Assembly (NCBI RefSeq): GCF_002834385.1 | Contig: NZ_PITQ01000011.1 | Span: 124,001 to 188,000, forward strand | Reading direction: 5' to 3' | Source of the DNA: Rahnella sp. AA | Lineage (GTDB): Bacteria > Pseudomonadota > Gammaproteobacteria > Enterobacterales > Enterobacteriaceae | DNA: 64,000 bases | Shown here: piece by piece, positions 1 through 9,846 of the stretch | Numbering within the stretch: position 1 is the stretch's first letter | How the letters are laid out: each line of letters starts with the position of its first letter | Notes under the pieces: model-generated | What the model was told of the DNA's origin: nothing | Database searches by the model: none | What the model saw: only the letters and a program-made list of their open reading frames with translations | Program-made: the position numbers and the translations under genes

Positions 1-1
1 G

Positions 2-235
2 CAGGGAAAAGGGCTGATGCACAGAGCGCTGGAAACGGCCATCAGCTATCTGTTTCGTGAACAAGGGCTGCACCGCATTATGGCCAGCTATATTCCTGAC
101 AACGTTAAAAGTGAGCGGGTACTTCATCGGCTGGGTTTTGAACGGGAGGGTTATGCCCGGTCATACCTGAAAATTGCCGGACGCTGGCAGGATCACGTCC
201 TCACTGCGTTAATCAACCCGCAAGACAATGCGTGA
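2..235 (+). CDS. rimJ: Ribosomal-protein-alanine N-acetyltransferase RimJ, C-terminal part (cut by window start)
   Basis: C-terminal ~78 residues of a GNAT acetyltransferase; the reading frame is open to the window edge, so the start lies outside. The visible piece begins with QGKGLM, which fits the acetyl-CoA-binding motif (Q/R-x-x-G-x-G/A). The segments [16 protein letters not shown] and [11 protein letters not shown] match the RimJ C-terminus as I know it from E. coli. RimJ acetylates the N-terminal alanine of ribosomal protein S5. The ATG at 17 is internal and is not the start. The RimJ call rests on remembered similarity; another RimJ/RimL-type acetyltransferase is the alternative. Confidence 0.8.
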   Translation, partial: QGKGLMHRALETAISYLFREQGLHRIMASYIPDNVKSERVLHRLGFEREGYARSYLKIAGRWQDHVLTALINPQDNA

Positions 236-396
236 TACTTCTCACAGTTACTATAACTAAAATTGTCCCCAAAACATTTATCTGTTAGCCAATTTTCTGT
301 TTCATTTTTAGAACAAATAAAACACACTATGCCCTCAAAAGGCGTCTGCCGGACAGATGCCTAATTTCCACATCTTCTTATAAGTCATAAATTTCA

Positions 397-1581
397 ATGC
401 AATCTGATACCGTTTCGCGCAGGACAGCATGGCTTCGCGTTGTGATGATGGCTATTGCCGCCTTCATCTTCAACACCACTGAATTCGTGCCCGTCGGGCT
501 ACTCTCCGACATCGCCGCCAGTTTCAACATGCAGACAGCACAGGTTGGCCTGATGCTGACCATCTACGCGTGGGTTGTCGCGCTGATGTCACTGCCGCTG
601 ATGCTGCTGACCCGTAATGTCGAGCGAAAGCGTTTACTGATCGCTATTTTCACCCTGTTTATCGCCAGCCACATTTTGTCCGTTGTGGCCTGGGATTTCT
701 GGAGTCTGGTCGCCTCCCGTGTCGGAATCGCCCTCACCCACGCTATTTTTTGGTCGATCACCGCTTCGCTGGCAATCCGTGTAGCACCTGCGGGTAAAAA
801 AACGCAGGCGCTCAGCATGTTAGCCACGGGCACTGCGCTGGCGATGGTTCTCGGGCTGCCGCTCGGCCGTCTGATTGGTCAGTATCTCGGCTGGCGTACC
901 ACGTTCATGAGTATCGGCGTTGTCGCGTTGCTGACGCTGATTTGCCTGATCAAGCTGTTGCCGCCGCTGCCAAGCGAGCACACCGGTTCGCTGAAAAGCG
1001 TGCCGATGTTGTTCCGCCGCCCGGCACTGGTCGGGATGTATGTGCTGACTGCATTGATAGTGACCGCTCACTATACGGCGTACAGCTACATCGAGCCGTT
1101 CATCCAGACCGTCGCCAATATGGGTGAAAACTTCACGACATTTCTGCTGCTGATTTTCGGCGGCGCAGGCATTTTCGGCAGCATTCTGTTCAGCGTGCTG
1201 GGTAACCGGTTCCCGGCTGCTATGCTGAGCGGCCCTATCCTGATGGTGACGCTCAGCATGCTGCTGCTGTTTGTTGCGGTGATGAATCCGGTCGCTATTT
1301 CAATACTTTGCGTCATCTGGGGGCTGGCGATGATGATAATCGGCCTGGCTATGCAGGTGCGGGTGCTGGCGCTGGCGACAGACGCCACTGATGTTTCAAT
1401 GTCGCTGCTTTCCGGCATCTATAACATCGGTATTGGCGCGGGCGCGCTTATCGGCAACCAGGTGAGTCTGCATCTGGAAATGAGCAACGTCGGTTATGCC
1501 GGTGGCCTGCTCGGATGTATTGCGTTCATCTGGTGCCTGACCATTTTCAAACGCTATCCGCAGCTGAAAGTGACGAACTGA
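397..1581 (+). CDS. sotB: Sugar efflux transporter SotB (MFS)
   Basis: A 394-residue, 12-TM major facilitator protein of the drug:H+ antiporter-1 type. It is nearly colinear with E. coli SotB (YdeA): the N-terminal [16 protein letters not shown] stretch, [19 protein letters not shown] helix and GNQVSLH near the end are all present. SotB exports arabinose, IPTG and related sugars across the inner membrane and limits sugar-phosphate stress. It is a single-gene unit: 160 AT-rich bases separate it from rimJ and a strong rho-independent terminator follows it. The function is by homology; no regulatory site was identified. Confidence 0.9.
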   Translation: MQSDTVSRRTAWLRVVMMAIAAFIFNTTEFVPVGLLSDIAASFNMQTAQVGLMLTIYAWVVALMSLPLMLLTRNVERKRLLIAIFTLFIASHILSVVAWDFWSLVASRVGIALTHAIFWSITASLAIRVAPAGKKTQALSMLATGTALAMVLGLPLGRLIGQYLGWRTTFMSIGVVALLTLICLIKLLPPLPSEHTGSLKSVPMLFRRPALVGMYVLTALIVTAHYTAYSYIEPFIQTVANMGENFTTFLLLIFGGAGIFGSILFSVLGNRFPAAMLSGPILMVTLSMLLLFVAVMNPVAISILCVIWGLAMMIIGLAMQVRVLALATDATDVSMSLLSGIYNIGIGAGALIGNQVSLHLEMSNVGYAGGLLGCIAFIWCLTIFKRYPQLKVTN

Positions 1582-1600
1582 TTGGGAAAGATTGCGTCAA

Positions 1601-1640
1601 AAAGCCCGAATACGCTCCTCGTATTCGGGCTTTTTTTATT
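1601..1640 (+). terminator. Rho-independent terminator of sotB
   Basis: A perfect 13-bp inverted repeat (1601-1613 with 1621-1633) around a 7-nt loop is followed by a run of T. It lies 20 nt after the sotB stop codon. The A-run on its 5' side would also let it act for the converging molybdate-binding gene. Confidence 0.93.
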
Positions 1641-1726
1641 GCATCAACGCAATAACTTCAGATTACCTGTCAGCGATTTGATCCACTTTTCCGGCCCGGC
1701 AAAACCGTCACCGGGCATGTTCAGGC

Positions 1727-2155
1727 TTATTTTTGCGTCGCTAAAATCACACTCGACGCTTTGACCAGCGCCAGAACCGTATCGCCCGGTTTCAGGCTCA
1801 GTTCGTTTACACTGTCATTGGTGACAACCGCCGTCAGCGCCAGACCCTTTTCTGAAGTGAGCGTCACAGAGGAATTCACTGCGCCAATATTCACTCCATC
1901 AATTTTGCCGATGAACTGATTGCGGGCGGAGAAATTCAGACCGCACTCCGGCGACGCAAGAACTACCCACGGTGCCTTGATAATCGCGATGGCTTTTTTA
2001 CCCACAGCCAGACCCAGTGTTTGCACACTACTTTTGGTCACAACGGTCACAAGGCTTTCGCCCGTATCAAGTGACAAGATCACTTCATCGTTTACCGCAC
2101 CTTCCAAAACCGCCGAAACTGTACCGGAAAGCTGATTACGCGCTGAAACTTTCAT
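1727..2155 (-). CDS. Di-Mop molybdate-binding protein (ModG/Mop-like)
   Basis: A 142-residue cytoplasmic protein made of two tandem TOBE/Mop domains, roughly residues 1-70 and 72-142. Each begins with an SARNQ motif (KVSARNQLSG and NFSARNQFIG), the signature of molbindins, which assemble into hexamers or trimers and store molybdate or tungstate. The two-domain size matches Azotobacter ModG. I prefer the ATG at 2155, 5 nt after an AAGGAG ribosome site, over the GTG at 2161. It stands alone here, with no mod transport genes nearby. The role in molybdate homeostasis is inferred from the family. Confidence 0.82.
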   Translation of the reverse strand: MKVSARNQLSGTVSAVLEGAVNDEVILSLDTGESLVTVVTKSSVQTLGLAVGKKAIAIIKAPWVVLASPECGLNFSARNQFIGKIDGVNIGAVNSSVTLTSEKGLALTAVVTNDSVNELSLKPGDTVLALVKASSVILATQK

Positions 2156-2272
2156 CTCCACTCCTTGATAAATCCTGTATGACGGGAATAACCATTATTA
2201 TGCTATGGCTTTAGGAATGGCAAGCTACACAGGCTCCCGCCAGCCAGGCCGGATAAAGATCGGCGCGCACAC

Positions 2273-3376
2273 TTACCCTAAGACTTTCGTCACACAGCCT
2301 TTAAAGACCCTGACGCCAATTTCCAGCGCCTCAAGATCAAAGCGCATTTCAGGGTGATGCAGGCCTGGCGTCAGGTTTGCGCCCAGCCCCCAGAACCCGG
2401 TTTTGACCGCCGGACGCTGGCGGGAGTAATGGAAGAAATCTTCACTGCCAGGTGTAAATTTCGGCTCAGTCAGCCCTTCTGCGCCGAGAACTTCTGCAAT
2501 GGATTGGGCAATAATCGCGGTCACATCGCTGTCCACTTCCGCCGCAGGCATTTCTTTCATCACATGAATTTCGGCCGTGGCACCTATCGCTGCTACGCTG
2601 TGTTCGATGGCTTTAAGGACTTTCGCCTTCAGCTCATCCATTGGCTCGTTGTGCTGAGAACGTAAATCCCAGCATACGCGGGCCTGGGCAGGGACAGAGT
2701 TCGTCACGCCGGCATCACACAGAAAACGGGTCGCCTTCACGCTGTAAGTCAGGCTCGGTGCAAGATGGATGGTATTCACCGCCTGAACGGCAGCGACGGC
2801 AGCATCCAGCGCGTTAATTCCCAAATGCGGGCGCGCCGCATGAGAAGGCACACCGGTGATAATGGCTTCCACTGTGGCGCAGGCCGAGTAATACATGGCG
2901 GGCACAGCTTTACCCATCGGGCATTCTTCGAGAGGACGGACGTGGAACCCCAGCAGCATATCCACATCATCAATAGCGCCGCCTTCTACCATTGCCAGTG
3001 CGCCGGTTCCCAGCTCTTCCGCAGGCTGGAACAGAATTTTCAGCCGCCCCTTTTTGACAATGCCTTCCTGCATGATTTCCTGTGCGGCGGCCAGTACCAC
3101 TGAGGAATGACCATCGTGACCACAGGTATGCCGCGCCACTAATTCACCGTCAATGATATGACCGAGCGCGTCCATGTCAGCACGCAGCGCCATGACCGGG
3201 CCGGGTTTTCCGCTGTCGATTTCAGCCACGATGCCGGTGGTACCGTTGACGTTGCTGGTGACCTTAAAACCGGATGCTTCCAGCGCCTGCGTGATATAGG
3301 CAGACGTTTTGAATTCGACAAAACCCAGTTCAGGGATCAGATGTAAATGTTGATAATGTTCAATAGCTTTCGACAC
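2273..3376 (-). CDS. M20D-family amidohydrolase (hippurate/N-acyl-amino-acid type)
   Basis: A 367-residue metal-dependent amidohydrolase of the M20D group (HipO, IAA-amino-acid hydrolase, AbgA/B relatives). Visible signature: RADMDA (65-70), the metal-binding cysteine and histidines in HTCGHDGH (83-90), PAEE (118-121) and a C-terminal GSEDFFHYS motif. It starts at GTG 3376, 7 nt after a GGAGAG site. It is last in the minus-strand unit yjiH-yjiG-amidohydrolase, 35 nt after yjiG. In E. coli yjiH-yjiG precede the isoaspartyl dipeptidase gene iadA, so a hydrolase for a compound handled by the YjiGH pair is a reasonable inference. The substrate is unknown. Confidence 0.82.
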   Translation of the reverse strand: MSKAIEHYQHLHLIPELGFVEFKTSAYITQALEASGFKVTSNVNGTTGIVAEIDSGKPGPVMALRADMDALGHIIDGELVARHTCGHDGHSSVVLAAAQEIMQEGIVKKGRLKILFQPAEELGTGALAMVEGGAIDDVDMLLGFHVRPLEECPMGKAVPAMYYSACATVEAIITGVPSHAARPHLGINALDAAVAAVQAVNTIHLAPSLTYSVKATRFLCDAGVTNSVPAQARVCWDLRSQHNEPMDELKAKVLKAIEHSVAAIGATAEIHVMKEMPAAEVDSDVTAIIAQSIAEVLGAEGLTEPKFTPGSEDFFHYSRQRPAVKTGFWGLGANLTPGLHHPEMRFDLEALEIGVRVFKGCVTKVLG

Positions 3377-3411
3377 TGTCGGGCTCTCCGGAAATGTAGG
3401 TCTTTTCAGAA

Positions 3412-3879
3412 TCAGGCAAAAATACGCATCAGGACCATTGAAATAATGGCGTTGAGCACACTGGTCAGCATCAGCAGCGGCCAGTATTTTTTCGGTACAT
3501 CAGCGACACCCAGCAGACGTCCCATGTACTGAAGTTGCGAGCCCATCAGGAAGATCGCCGGCACCAGGATGGTGATTTGAGTCACATCCAACGTGCCTTT
3601 GGTCAGCAGACTTATCGCCACACCGGTTCCCGCAGATGAGGAAAGCCATGAGGTTAACAACACGGTAACCGCTTCACCCGGCAACCCCAGTAACCCCATT
3701 AATGGCGCAAAGATATGGCCAACCAGCGTCATCACGCCCAGCAAATTCAGCATTTCCGAAATCACATAGGCCATCACCACGTTAGGCATCAGGTTGTTGA
3801 TGGCAATATTAAAACCTTTGCGTGCACCGACGACAAAAATATCGAACGGGTTCGAGGAAACTCGGGTCGCATTACTCAT
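3412..3879 (-). CDS. yjiG: YjiG-family inner-membrane protein (nucleoside-recognition/SpmB-like)
   Basis: A 155-residue polytopic membrane protein with a conserved gate-type helix region (GVMTLVGHIFAPLMGLLGLPGE) and a serine-rich stretch (SSSAGTGVAIS), typical of the YjiG/SpmB nucleoside-recognition group. It overlaps the end of yjiH by 8 nt, so the two are probably translationally coupled and form one membrane complex. In E. coli the pair is encoded beside iadA. No transported substrate has been proven as far as I know; uptake of a peptide- or amide-like compound for the adjacent hydrolases is inference. Confidence 0.8.
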   Translation of the reverse strand: MSNATRVSSNPFDIFVVGARKGFNIAINNLMPNVVMAYVISEMLNLLGVMTLVGHIFAPLMGLLGLPGEAVTVLLTSWLSSSAGTGVAISLLTKGTLDVTQITILVPAIFLMGSQLQYMGRLLGVADVPKKYWPLLMLTSVLNAIISMVLMRIFA

Positions 3880-4552
3880 TATCGAAATCTCTTTTATAAA
3901 CAGTGTTCAACATAAAACGGACAAATACGGCGCCCACAAACTTCATGACAAACATAACGACCAGCGGAATAATGACCGGCATCGTTAATGAAGCAAACAT
4001 AGCGGAACCGATAGAGAAATAGTTATTGATCAACCCGGCACCGGAATATTGCCAGGCCCCCATAATCACAACATCTTTCTTTGTCACCTGTTTATTATCG
4101 TAAAGCTCTTTACTTAACGCGGCGCCGGCGTCCGTACTTTGCAAGTCGGTAATTAATGCCAGGCCGGTGTGGCCGGGAATACCTAATACAGGTTTAAGCA
4201 GTGGTGTTAATAATTTATGTGCCGCGCGGATAGCACCATAATGCGTAAATATTTCCAGCAATCCCAGCGCCAGCATGACTGTCGGGACTAAGGACAGCGC
4301 AAACAGAAAACCGGCTTTTGCACTCACGCCCCCCGCGCCCACAAAGGTGCTGCTTTCACCTTTCATGGTGCCGAATGAACCCCCGAGCGTGGTAAAGTCG
4401 AATGCGCCCAACCATGCCATGCCGTCAACTTTCAAAAATGCACCAGAGAACAGCAGGATAACGACAATGAGCGACACATAGGCGCCCTTGCCGACTTTCC
4501 ATTCATCCACTTCGACAGTGGAACGCTCGTCTGATATTCGTGTGTCGCTCAT
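3872..4552 (-). CDS. yjiH: YjiH-family inner-membrane protein (nucleoside-recognition gate domain)
   Basis: A 226-residue membrane protein, partner of YjiG. It has an N-terminal hydrophilic tail (~20 residues), several hydrophobic segments, and the gate-type motif TDLQSTDAGAALS followed by AWQYSGAGLINNYFS. The ATG at 4552 has a clear GGAAG site 6 nt upstream. It is the first gene of the minus-strand transcript yjiH-yjiG-amidohydrolase. The 360-nt AT-rich region upstream should hold its promoter. A LysR regulator divergent from the next minus-strand gene is the likely controller of the whole block (inference). Confidence 0.8.
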   Translation of the reverse strand: MSDTRISDERSTVEVDEWKVGKGAYVSLIVVILLFSGAFLKVDGMAWLGAFDFTTLGGSFGTMKGESSTFVGAGGVSAKAGFLFALSLVPTVMLALGLLEIFTHYGAIRAAHKLLTPLLKPVLGIPGHTGLALITDLQSTDAGAALSKELYDNKQVTKKDVVIMGAWQYSGAGLINNYFSIGSAMFASLTMPVIIPLVVMFVMKFVGAVFVRFMLNTVYKRDFDNE

Positions 4553-4914
4553 GTTACTTCCTTTCTCTGGTATTTATCTGAAATGAAAATTTAAATAAAG
4601 ATTGTCGTCAGTTTTCAATCAACGGATTGTGAGAAAAATATTATTTATTCAACATCTGAACCCTGCTCATCATTTATTCTCAATCATCTTTAATACAGCA
4701 GGAAACGTGCCAACTTTCACTTTTAAATAAATCAAAAAACAAGAGGAAAAACGGTAAAAATAAAACATGAAAAATAGCCCTCATCGTAATAAAGGCTTTT
4801 TGGGTAAAAAGTCAGTTTTTAATAAAAAACGCGATAACTCATTGCACCAACATCGGATTTACTGCACCAACTCAGTGCCCGCGTATTTTATGTTATGCAT
4901 CATTCATGAGCATT
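4553..4914. other. AT-rich intergenic region, promoter side of yjiH
   Basis: No convincing gene in 362 nt. On the minus strand it holds a weak terminator-like hairpin (AGCC/GGCT arms around 4776-4800 with flanking A and T runs) that could end transcription from the upstream peptidase gene. The remainder is very AT-rich and would contain the yjiH promoter. Reading frames here have no ribosome site or recognisable product. Confidence 0.5.
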
Positions 4915-6054
4915 TCATACACCCGTTCCCTCATCGCCACGGATTATTTCAGCCAGGAGCGCTGCCCGCAGCGGAATATCCGCAATAATAATATGCTCAT
5001 CTCTGGCGTGAATGCCTGAACCGGTCGCGCCCAGCCCGTCGAGCGTTGGGATCCCCATGGCTGAGGTAAAATTACCGTCACTGCCACCGCCGACGGCTTT
5101 ACCTTTCAGCTCAATCCCCAGACGCCGGGCGGACTGCTGTGCCTGAATAAATAACGCCAGATTTTGTGGCGTCTGTTCCATTGGCGGGCGGGACATTCCG
5201 CCGCTCACGACAACCTGAGCCCCGGCAAGATGCGGCTGACAACCTTTTATTGCCGCTTCGACCCGTGCGGCTTCCGCCATATTCGTTACGCGCAAATCGA
5301 CACCCAACACCGCGTGATCGGCAACGACGTTGATCTTACCGCCTCCGGTTGCCAGGCCAACATTCACCGTCGTTCCGGCCTGCGGTGCGTTGAGGCTGTG
5401 AAGAGCTAAAATCTGATGCGCCATCTCCTGAACGGCACTGATGCCGTCCTCGGGATTATTGCCCGCATGCGCTGAACGCCCGGTGATTTTCACCTCAAAC
5501 CGGCCAGACCCTTTGCGGGCAATTTTAGCTTCATTGGTACGCGCGACTGCCGGTTCTGCCACCAGAACGCGCACTGAGCCAGCCGCGCTGCGTTCGATCC
5601 ATTTGCGCGACGATGGGCTTCCCAACTCTTCATCAGAAGGACAAATAAATTGAATACGGTGCTGCGCCAGCCCGCCGGTTTGCACCAGCGCCCGCACGGC
5701 CCAAATCGCCTGCACCAGGCCGCCTTTCATATCCAGAACGCCGGGGCCAAACAATTTACCGTCTTTTTCCACCATCTCCAGCTCACCGCACTCCCACACC
5801 GTGTCGAAATGCCCAAGAATACTGGTCACTTGTGGCCCGTTGCCGACACTAAACAGCAGGTGATTACCCAGCGTTTCCTGCGGATAAACCTGCGCCTGCG
5901 CGTCCAGCCGCTCAGCCATAATGCTTTGCAGCACCTCGCCACAACTATCCACCGCCGTTTTATTCAGCGAAGGCGATTGCGCCTGAACCAGTCGTTTAAT
6001 GTCACTGAGGATCAGCGCGGCATGTTGCTGCAGATAGTCATACGCGGTTTGCAT
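4915..6054 (-). CDS. M20-family metallopeptidase, carboxypeptidase G2-like
   Basis: A 379-residue di-zinc peptidase of the ArgE/DapE/CPG2 branch. Metal and catalytic positions are visible: H82 and D84 in LGHFDTVWE, bridging D108 in GPGVLDMKGG, E142-E143 in CPSDEELGS, and the terminal ligand histidine in GSGIHARDEH. Carboxypeptidase G2 homologues release C-terminal glutamate from folates or peptides; the substrate here is not determinable. There is no clear signal peptide, so it is probably cytoplasmic. It is transcribed divergently from a LysR gene 127 nt away and ends 362 nt before yjiH, so it may be its own transcript or part of a read-through unit. Confidence 0.83.
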   Translation of the reverse strand: MQTAYDYLQQHAALILSDIKRLVQAQSPSLNKTAVDSCGEVLQSIMAERLDAQAQVYPQETLGNHLLFSVGNGPQVTSILGHFDTVWECGELEMVEKDGKLFGPGVLDMKGGLVQAIWAVRALVQTGGLAQHRIQFICPSDEELGSPSSRKWIERSAAGSVRVLVAEPAVARTNEAKIARKGSGRFEVKITGRSAHAGNNPEDGISAVQEMAHQILALHSLNAPQAGTTVNVGLATGGGKINVVADHAVLGVDLRVTNMAEAARVEAAIKGCQPHLAGAQVVVSGGMSRPPMEQTPQNLALFIQAQQSARRLGIELKGKAVGGGSDGNFTSAMGIPTLDGLGATGSGIHARDEHIIIADIPLRAALLAEIIRGDEGTGV

Positions 6055-6181
6055 GGTGTTTCCCGAGGTCGGATGTCTGTTTTGTCGTCAATTTTGATTA
6101 TCTACAACCCATCCCTTAATATAAATGTCGTATCAATGACTATATTGTTGCCTTTTGGTCAACAGTTGCCGGACTTCATCT

Positions 6182-7096
6182 ATGAGCCAAATGTTCCACG
6201 AAAAGCAGATCAGTTATCTCTACGAGGTGGGGATTCAGGGGGGTATCCGCCGCGCAGCCGATATCCTGGGGGTCAACGCCTCGGTCATCAGCCGCCAGAT
6301 CGCGCTGCTCGAACGCACGCTGCAATTGCCCTTGCTCGAACGCAGCGGGCGGACAGTGGTCCTGACTGAAGCCGGGAAATTACTGGCAGATGATTTTTTC
6401 GAAAGCCGTATTCGCCGTGAAAAACTGGAGCGGCATTTAAAAGATTTGCGCTATATGAAAGGAGGCACGGTCACCGTTCGCGTCGGTGCCGGGCTGGTCG
6501 ATACGTTTGTCGAACATGTGCTGAAAAACTTCGCGAAGTCGTACCCTAATGTTTTCGTCGAAATTGTTGCGGGAAATATGCAGGAGACGCTGGCGTCGAT
6601 TGTACAGGGGGAGGCGGATATGGCGCTGGCTTTCGGCCCCATTGGCAACCCTGAGCTGAAGCGGCACAGTTTCCCGTGGGGGCCGATTTGCGCGGTGGTC
6701 AATCCACAGCACCCAATCGCCCATCTGAAAACGGTATCGATTGAAGAGCTGAATAAGCACCCGCTGATTTCGCTCAGTGAGACGTTCGGTTTGCAGCGCC
6801 ACATGAACGCGATGTTTCAGAGTAAAGGCTTTCTGTTCACTCCCGCTTACCGTTGCAACCTGTTCTCCACCGCCATGAGCCTGAGTATTTCAGGGATGGG
6901 GATTTCCTTTATGAGCGCGCAGGCGGCAGGCGAACGTATCGGGCATAACATTCTGGTCGCCGTGCCCATTGATCACCCAATCGCTACCGAAGCCCAGTGC
7001 CATTTACTGCGCAACTCGGACCGGCGCTATACACCGGCCGCGCATCATTTATGGCAGCTGCTGCTGAATTTTTTCCAGAGCCAGAATGAGCGGTGA
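6182..7096 (+). CDS. LysR-family transcriptional regulator
   Basis: A 304-residue LysR protein. The N-terminal winged helix-turn-helix spans roughly residues 10-65 (GGIRRAADILGVNASVISRQ is the recognition region), followed by a periplasmic-binding-protein-like effector domain (~85-295). I chose ATG 6182 because LysR homology starts just after it; a TTG at 6155 and an ATG at 6191 are alternatives. Its divergent position 127 nt from the CPG2-like peptidase gene suggests it controls that gene and perhaps yjiHG-amidohydrolase. The inducer is unknown. Confidence 0.85.
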   Translation: MSQMFHEKQISYLYEVGIQGGIRRAADILGVNASVISRQIALLERTLQLPLLERSGRTVVLTEAGKLLADDFFESRIRREKLERHLKDLRYMKGGTVTVRVGAGLVDTFVEHVLKNFAKSYPNVFVEIVAGNMQETLASIVQGEADMALAFGPIGNPELKRHSFPWGPICAVVNPQHPIAHLKTVSIEELNKHPLISLSETFGLQRHMNAMFQSKGFLFTPAYRCNLFSTAMSLSISGMGISFMSAQAAGERIGHNILVAVPIDHPIATEAQCHLLRNSDRRYTPAAHHLWQLLLNFFQSQNER

Positions 7097-7267
7097 ATAC
7101 TCCCCTGCGCAGGGGATAGTGTGGATTTACTTTGGCGACTTCCCGCTTTAAATTTTAACCTGTTATCTGCGGGACAAAACCGGTAAAAATGTCACCTCAA
7201 GATTTTGAGATGTTATGAATGAAACAACGCAAACCTTGCGTGATTACTAAATAGTCATGCAATAAAA

Positions 7268-7285
7268 TGCGCATAAATATGCAAA
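7268..7285. promoter_or_regulatory. Putative ARG box (ArgR operator) upstream of argG
   Basis: The core CGCATAAATATGCA matches the half-site logic of the ARG box (TGAATwwwwATTCA) as an AT-centred palindrome. A weaker second box-like sequence, TGCAATAAAATGC, lies immediately before it. ArgR hexamers normally bind paired boxes 2-3 bp apart near arginine-gene promoters. It sits ~90 nt before the argG start. The match is by eye and the second box is imperfect. Confidence 0.5.
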
Positions 7286-7349
7286 ATGTCTTTTACCCGA
7301 CGCCGGTTTTGCGATATTAATATAGGCATTGAGACTTCTACCAGACTGA

Positions 7350-8738
<1,389 letters not shown>

Positions 8739-8756
8739 TTGTTGTTAGCTTAAAAT

Positions 8757-8803
8757 GAGCGGGCGGGATAATCATCATTACTGCTGCCCTGCCCGCTCAA
8801 TAA
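8757..8803 (+). terminator. Probable terminator hairpin after argG
   Basis: The 8-bp arms GAGCGGGC (8757-8764) and GCCCGCTC (8791-8798) enclose a 26-nt loop and are followed by AATAATTAG. The T tract is poor, so efficiency is doubtful. It lies between argG and the converging sfsB. Confidence 0.5.
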
Positions 8804-8810
8804 TTAGCAT

Positions 8811-9062
8811 CTAATGACTTCGTATACGGCGTTCTACTAACTGATGTGTTTTAGGGTCATAATAACGGCTCGGCCAGATCACCGCAGGATGAACGCCAAT
8901 CGCCTGACTTATCAGTATTTCCCCTTTCGGCCATGGACGTGAAAGCGCGTTCGATAGCGTCGAAGAACTTAATCCTGCCGCACGAGATACCGCCGCCAAT
9001 GTCGTGCCCTTCTTGCGTAACGCCGCAATAATATCTGCCTGATGCCAGTCTTGTTTATTCAT
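8811..9062 (-). CDS. sfsB: Ner/SfsB-family DNA-binding regulator
   Basis: An 83-residue helix-turn-helix protein of the phage Mu Ner family. DWHQADIIAALRKKGTTLAA, then GLSSSTLSNALSRPWPKGE, then VIWPSRYYDP is nearly colinear with E. coli SfsB (Nlp), implicated in maltose-gene expression. The Ner group also includes phage repressors, and this copy directly borders the tRNA-Gly island, so an origin linked to the element cannot be excluded; the close SfsB match argues for a chromosomal gene. The ATG at 9062 has an AGGAG site 9 nt upstream inside a perfect palindrome. Confidence 0.8.
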   Translation of the reverse strand: MNKQDWHQADIIAALRKKGTTLAAVSRAAGLSSSTLSNALSRPWPKGEILISQAIGVHPAVIWPSRYYDPKTHQLVERRIRSH

Positions 9063-9071
9063 AAGCTTGTG

Positions 9072-9087
9072 CTCCTGATATCAGGAG
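9072..9087. promoter_or_regulatory. Perfect 16-bp palindrome over the sfsB ribosome-binding site
   Basis: CTCCTGATATCAGGAG is fully self-complementary and includes the AGGAG Shine-Dalgarno sequence of sfsB. A dimeric HTH protein such as a Ner-type repressor often binds such sites at its own promoter, so autoregulation is plausible. In RNA it would form a hairpin hiding the ribosome site. Confidence 0.5.
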
Positions 9088-9180
9088 TACAGGGGAGTGT
9101 GGGAAAGGTAAAAAGGTGGGATTATGCGAAGTTTTCATTATTCAATTTCCAGTGGATTAGTTGTAAAGCTACCACTGGAG

Positions 9181-9397
9181 TTCTCACGCTCTTGGGTGGT
9201 AGCCCAGACGGGGGTGAGAATACCGGCTCCACTAGCTACCGGCCTGACCGAAGTCAGCCCCGCCTGAGCCACCATAGAACGTCATAAATACCATCAAAAG
9301 TATGTATAACAGGTAGGCAAAAGCGGTGACGCAAAATTTATGCTGTCACTAGTAGATTAGACGGGTTCTCACGCCCGGCTGCGGATTTTGCCGCAGC
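9181..9397 (+). ncRNA. Probable P4 CI/C4-type antisense immunity RNA region
   Basis: The heptamer GTGAGAA (9214-9220) sits in a predicted stem-loop closed by GGTAGC (9198-9203) with GCTACC (9235-9240), with an inner GGT/ACC stem. Its exact complement TTCTCAC occurs once upstream (9181-9187) and once downstream (9366-9372, where complementarity extends towards GCCCG). This matches the seqA-seqB-seqC plan of the phage P4 immunity region, where the processed CI RNA pairs with two sites on the leader transcript and causes termination. A hairpin (GCTGCGG/CCGCAGC, 9378-9397) follows. The protein genes normally downstream (kil, alpha) are missing. Assignment is by architecture, not by a covariance search. 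Confidence 0.5.
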
Positions 9398-9400
9398 GAG

Positions 9401-9846
9401 GCGACTATAGCGTAAAGCGCGCGACGAAACCAAGTGGGTAAGAATGAAACTGAGCTAATGATTCCAGATAAATTTAAAGGTTTGCAGGGAGTTGCAGGGA
9501 TCGCGGGCATGCTCCTTCACCTGCGGAGGGGGAGTTTATTTGTATCGATTTTTAGCTTTAGTGGAATGCTTGTCAGCCATACCACTTTAATTTTTCAAGA
9601 TTTTATCGTCATTACAAAAAGTAACCCTCTATAAATTAATCTTCATTCTCTTCCAATAATATGCAGATAGATTCTATATTGAGATGTGAATTTATCGCAT
9701 ATCATAACCTATTGATATTCAACAATTCTCTAAAAAATGAGAAAAAAAAACACATTATAACTGTATAAATAAACAGTGCTGATTGTTATAATTTAGTTGC
9801 ATACATTATTAAAATTTACTTATCATAGCTAAAATAAGGAGGAGAA
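9401..9846. other. AT-rich stretch without a recognisable gene
   Basis: About 450 nt between the immunity-RNA region and kwaA. A 66-codon reading frame (9434-9634) has no similarity I recognise. From ~9600 the sequence is strongly AT-rich and contains a TATAAT at 9787-9792, 54 nt before the kwaA start, that may be its -10 box; no good -35 is visible. Confidence 0.4.

Noticed and set aside
5650..6369. 239-codon + strand frame across the peptidase/LysR junction
   Set aside because: It runs antisense to the M20 peptidase and out of frame into the LysR gene; both of those have clear domains.
8757..8770. AGCGGG-containing sequence considered as the left attachment-site copy of the tRNA-Gly 3' end
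   Set aside because: Only about seven bases match in a row and it is already explained as an arm of the argG terminator hairpin.
9434..9634. 66-codon frame in the island between the immunity RNA and kwaA
   Set aside because: No ribosome site of note and no family resemblance; might be a remnant of a P4 early gene but this cannot be supported.
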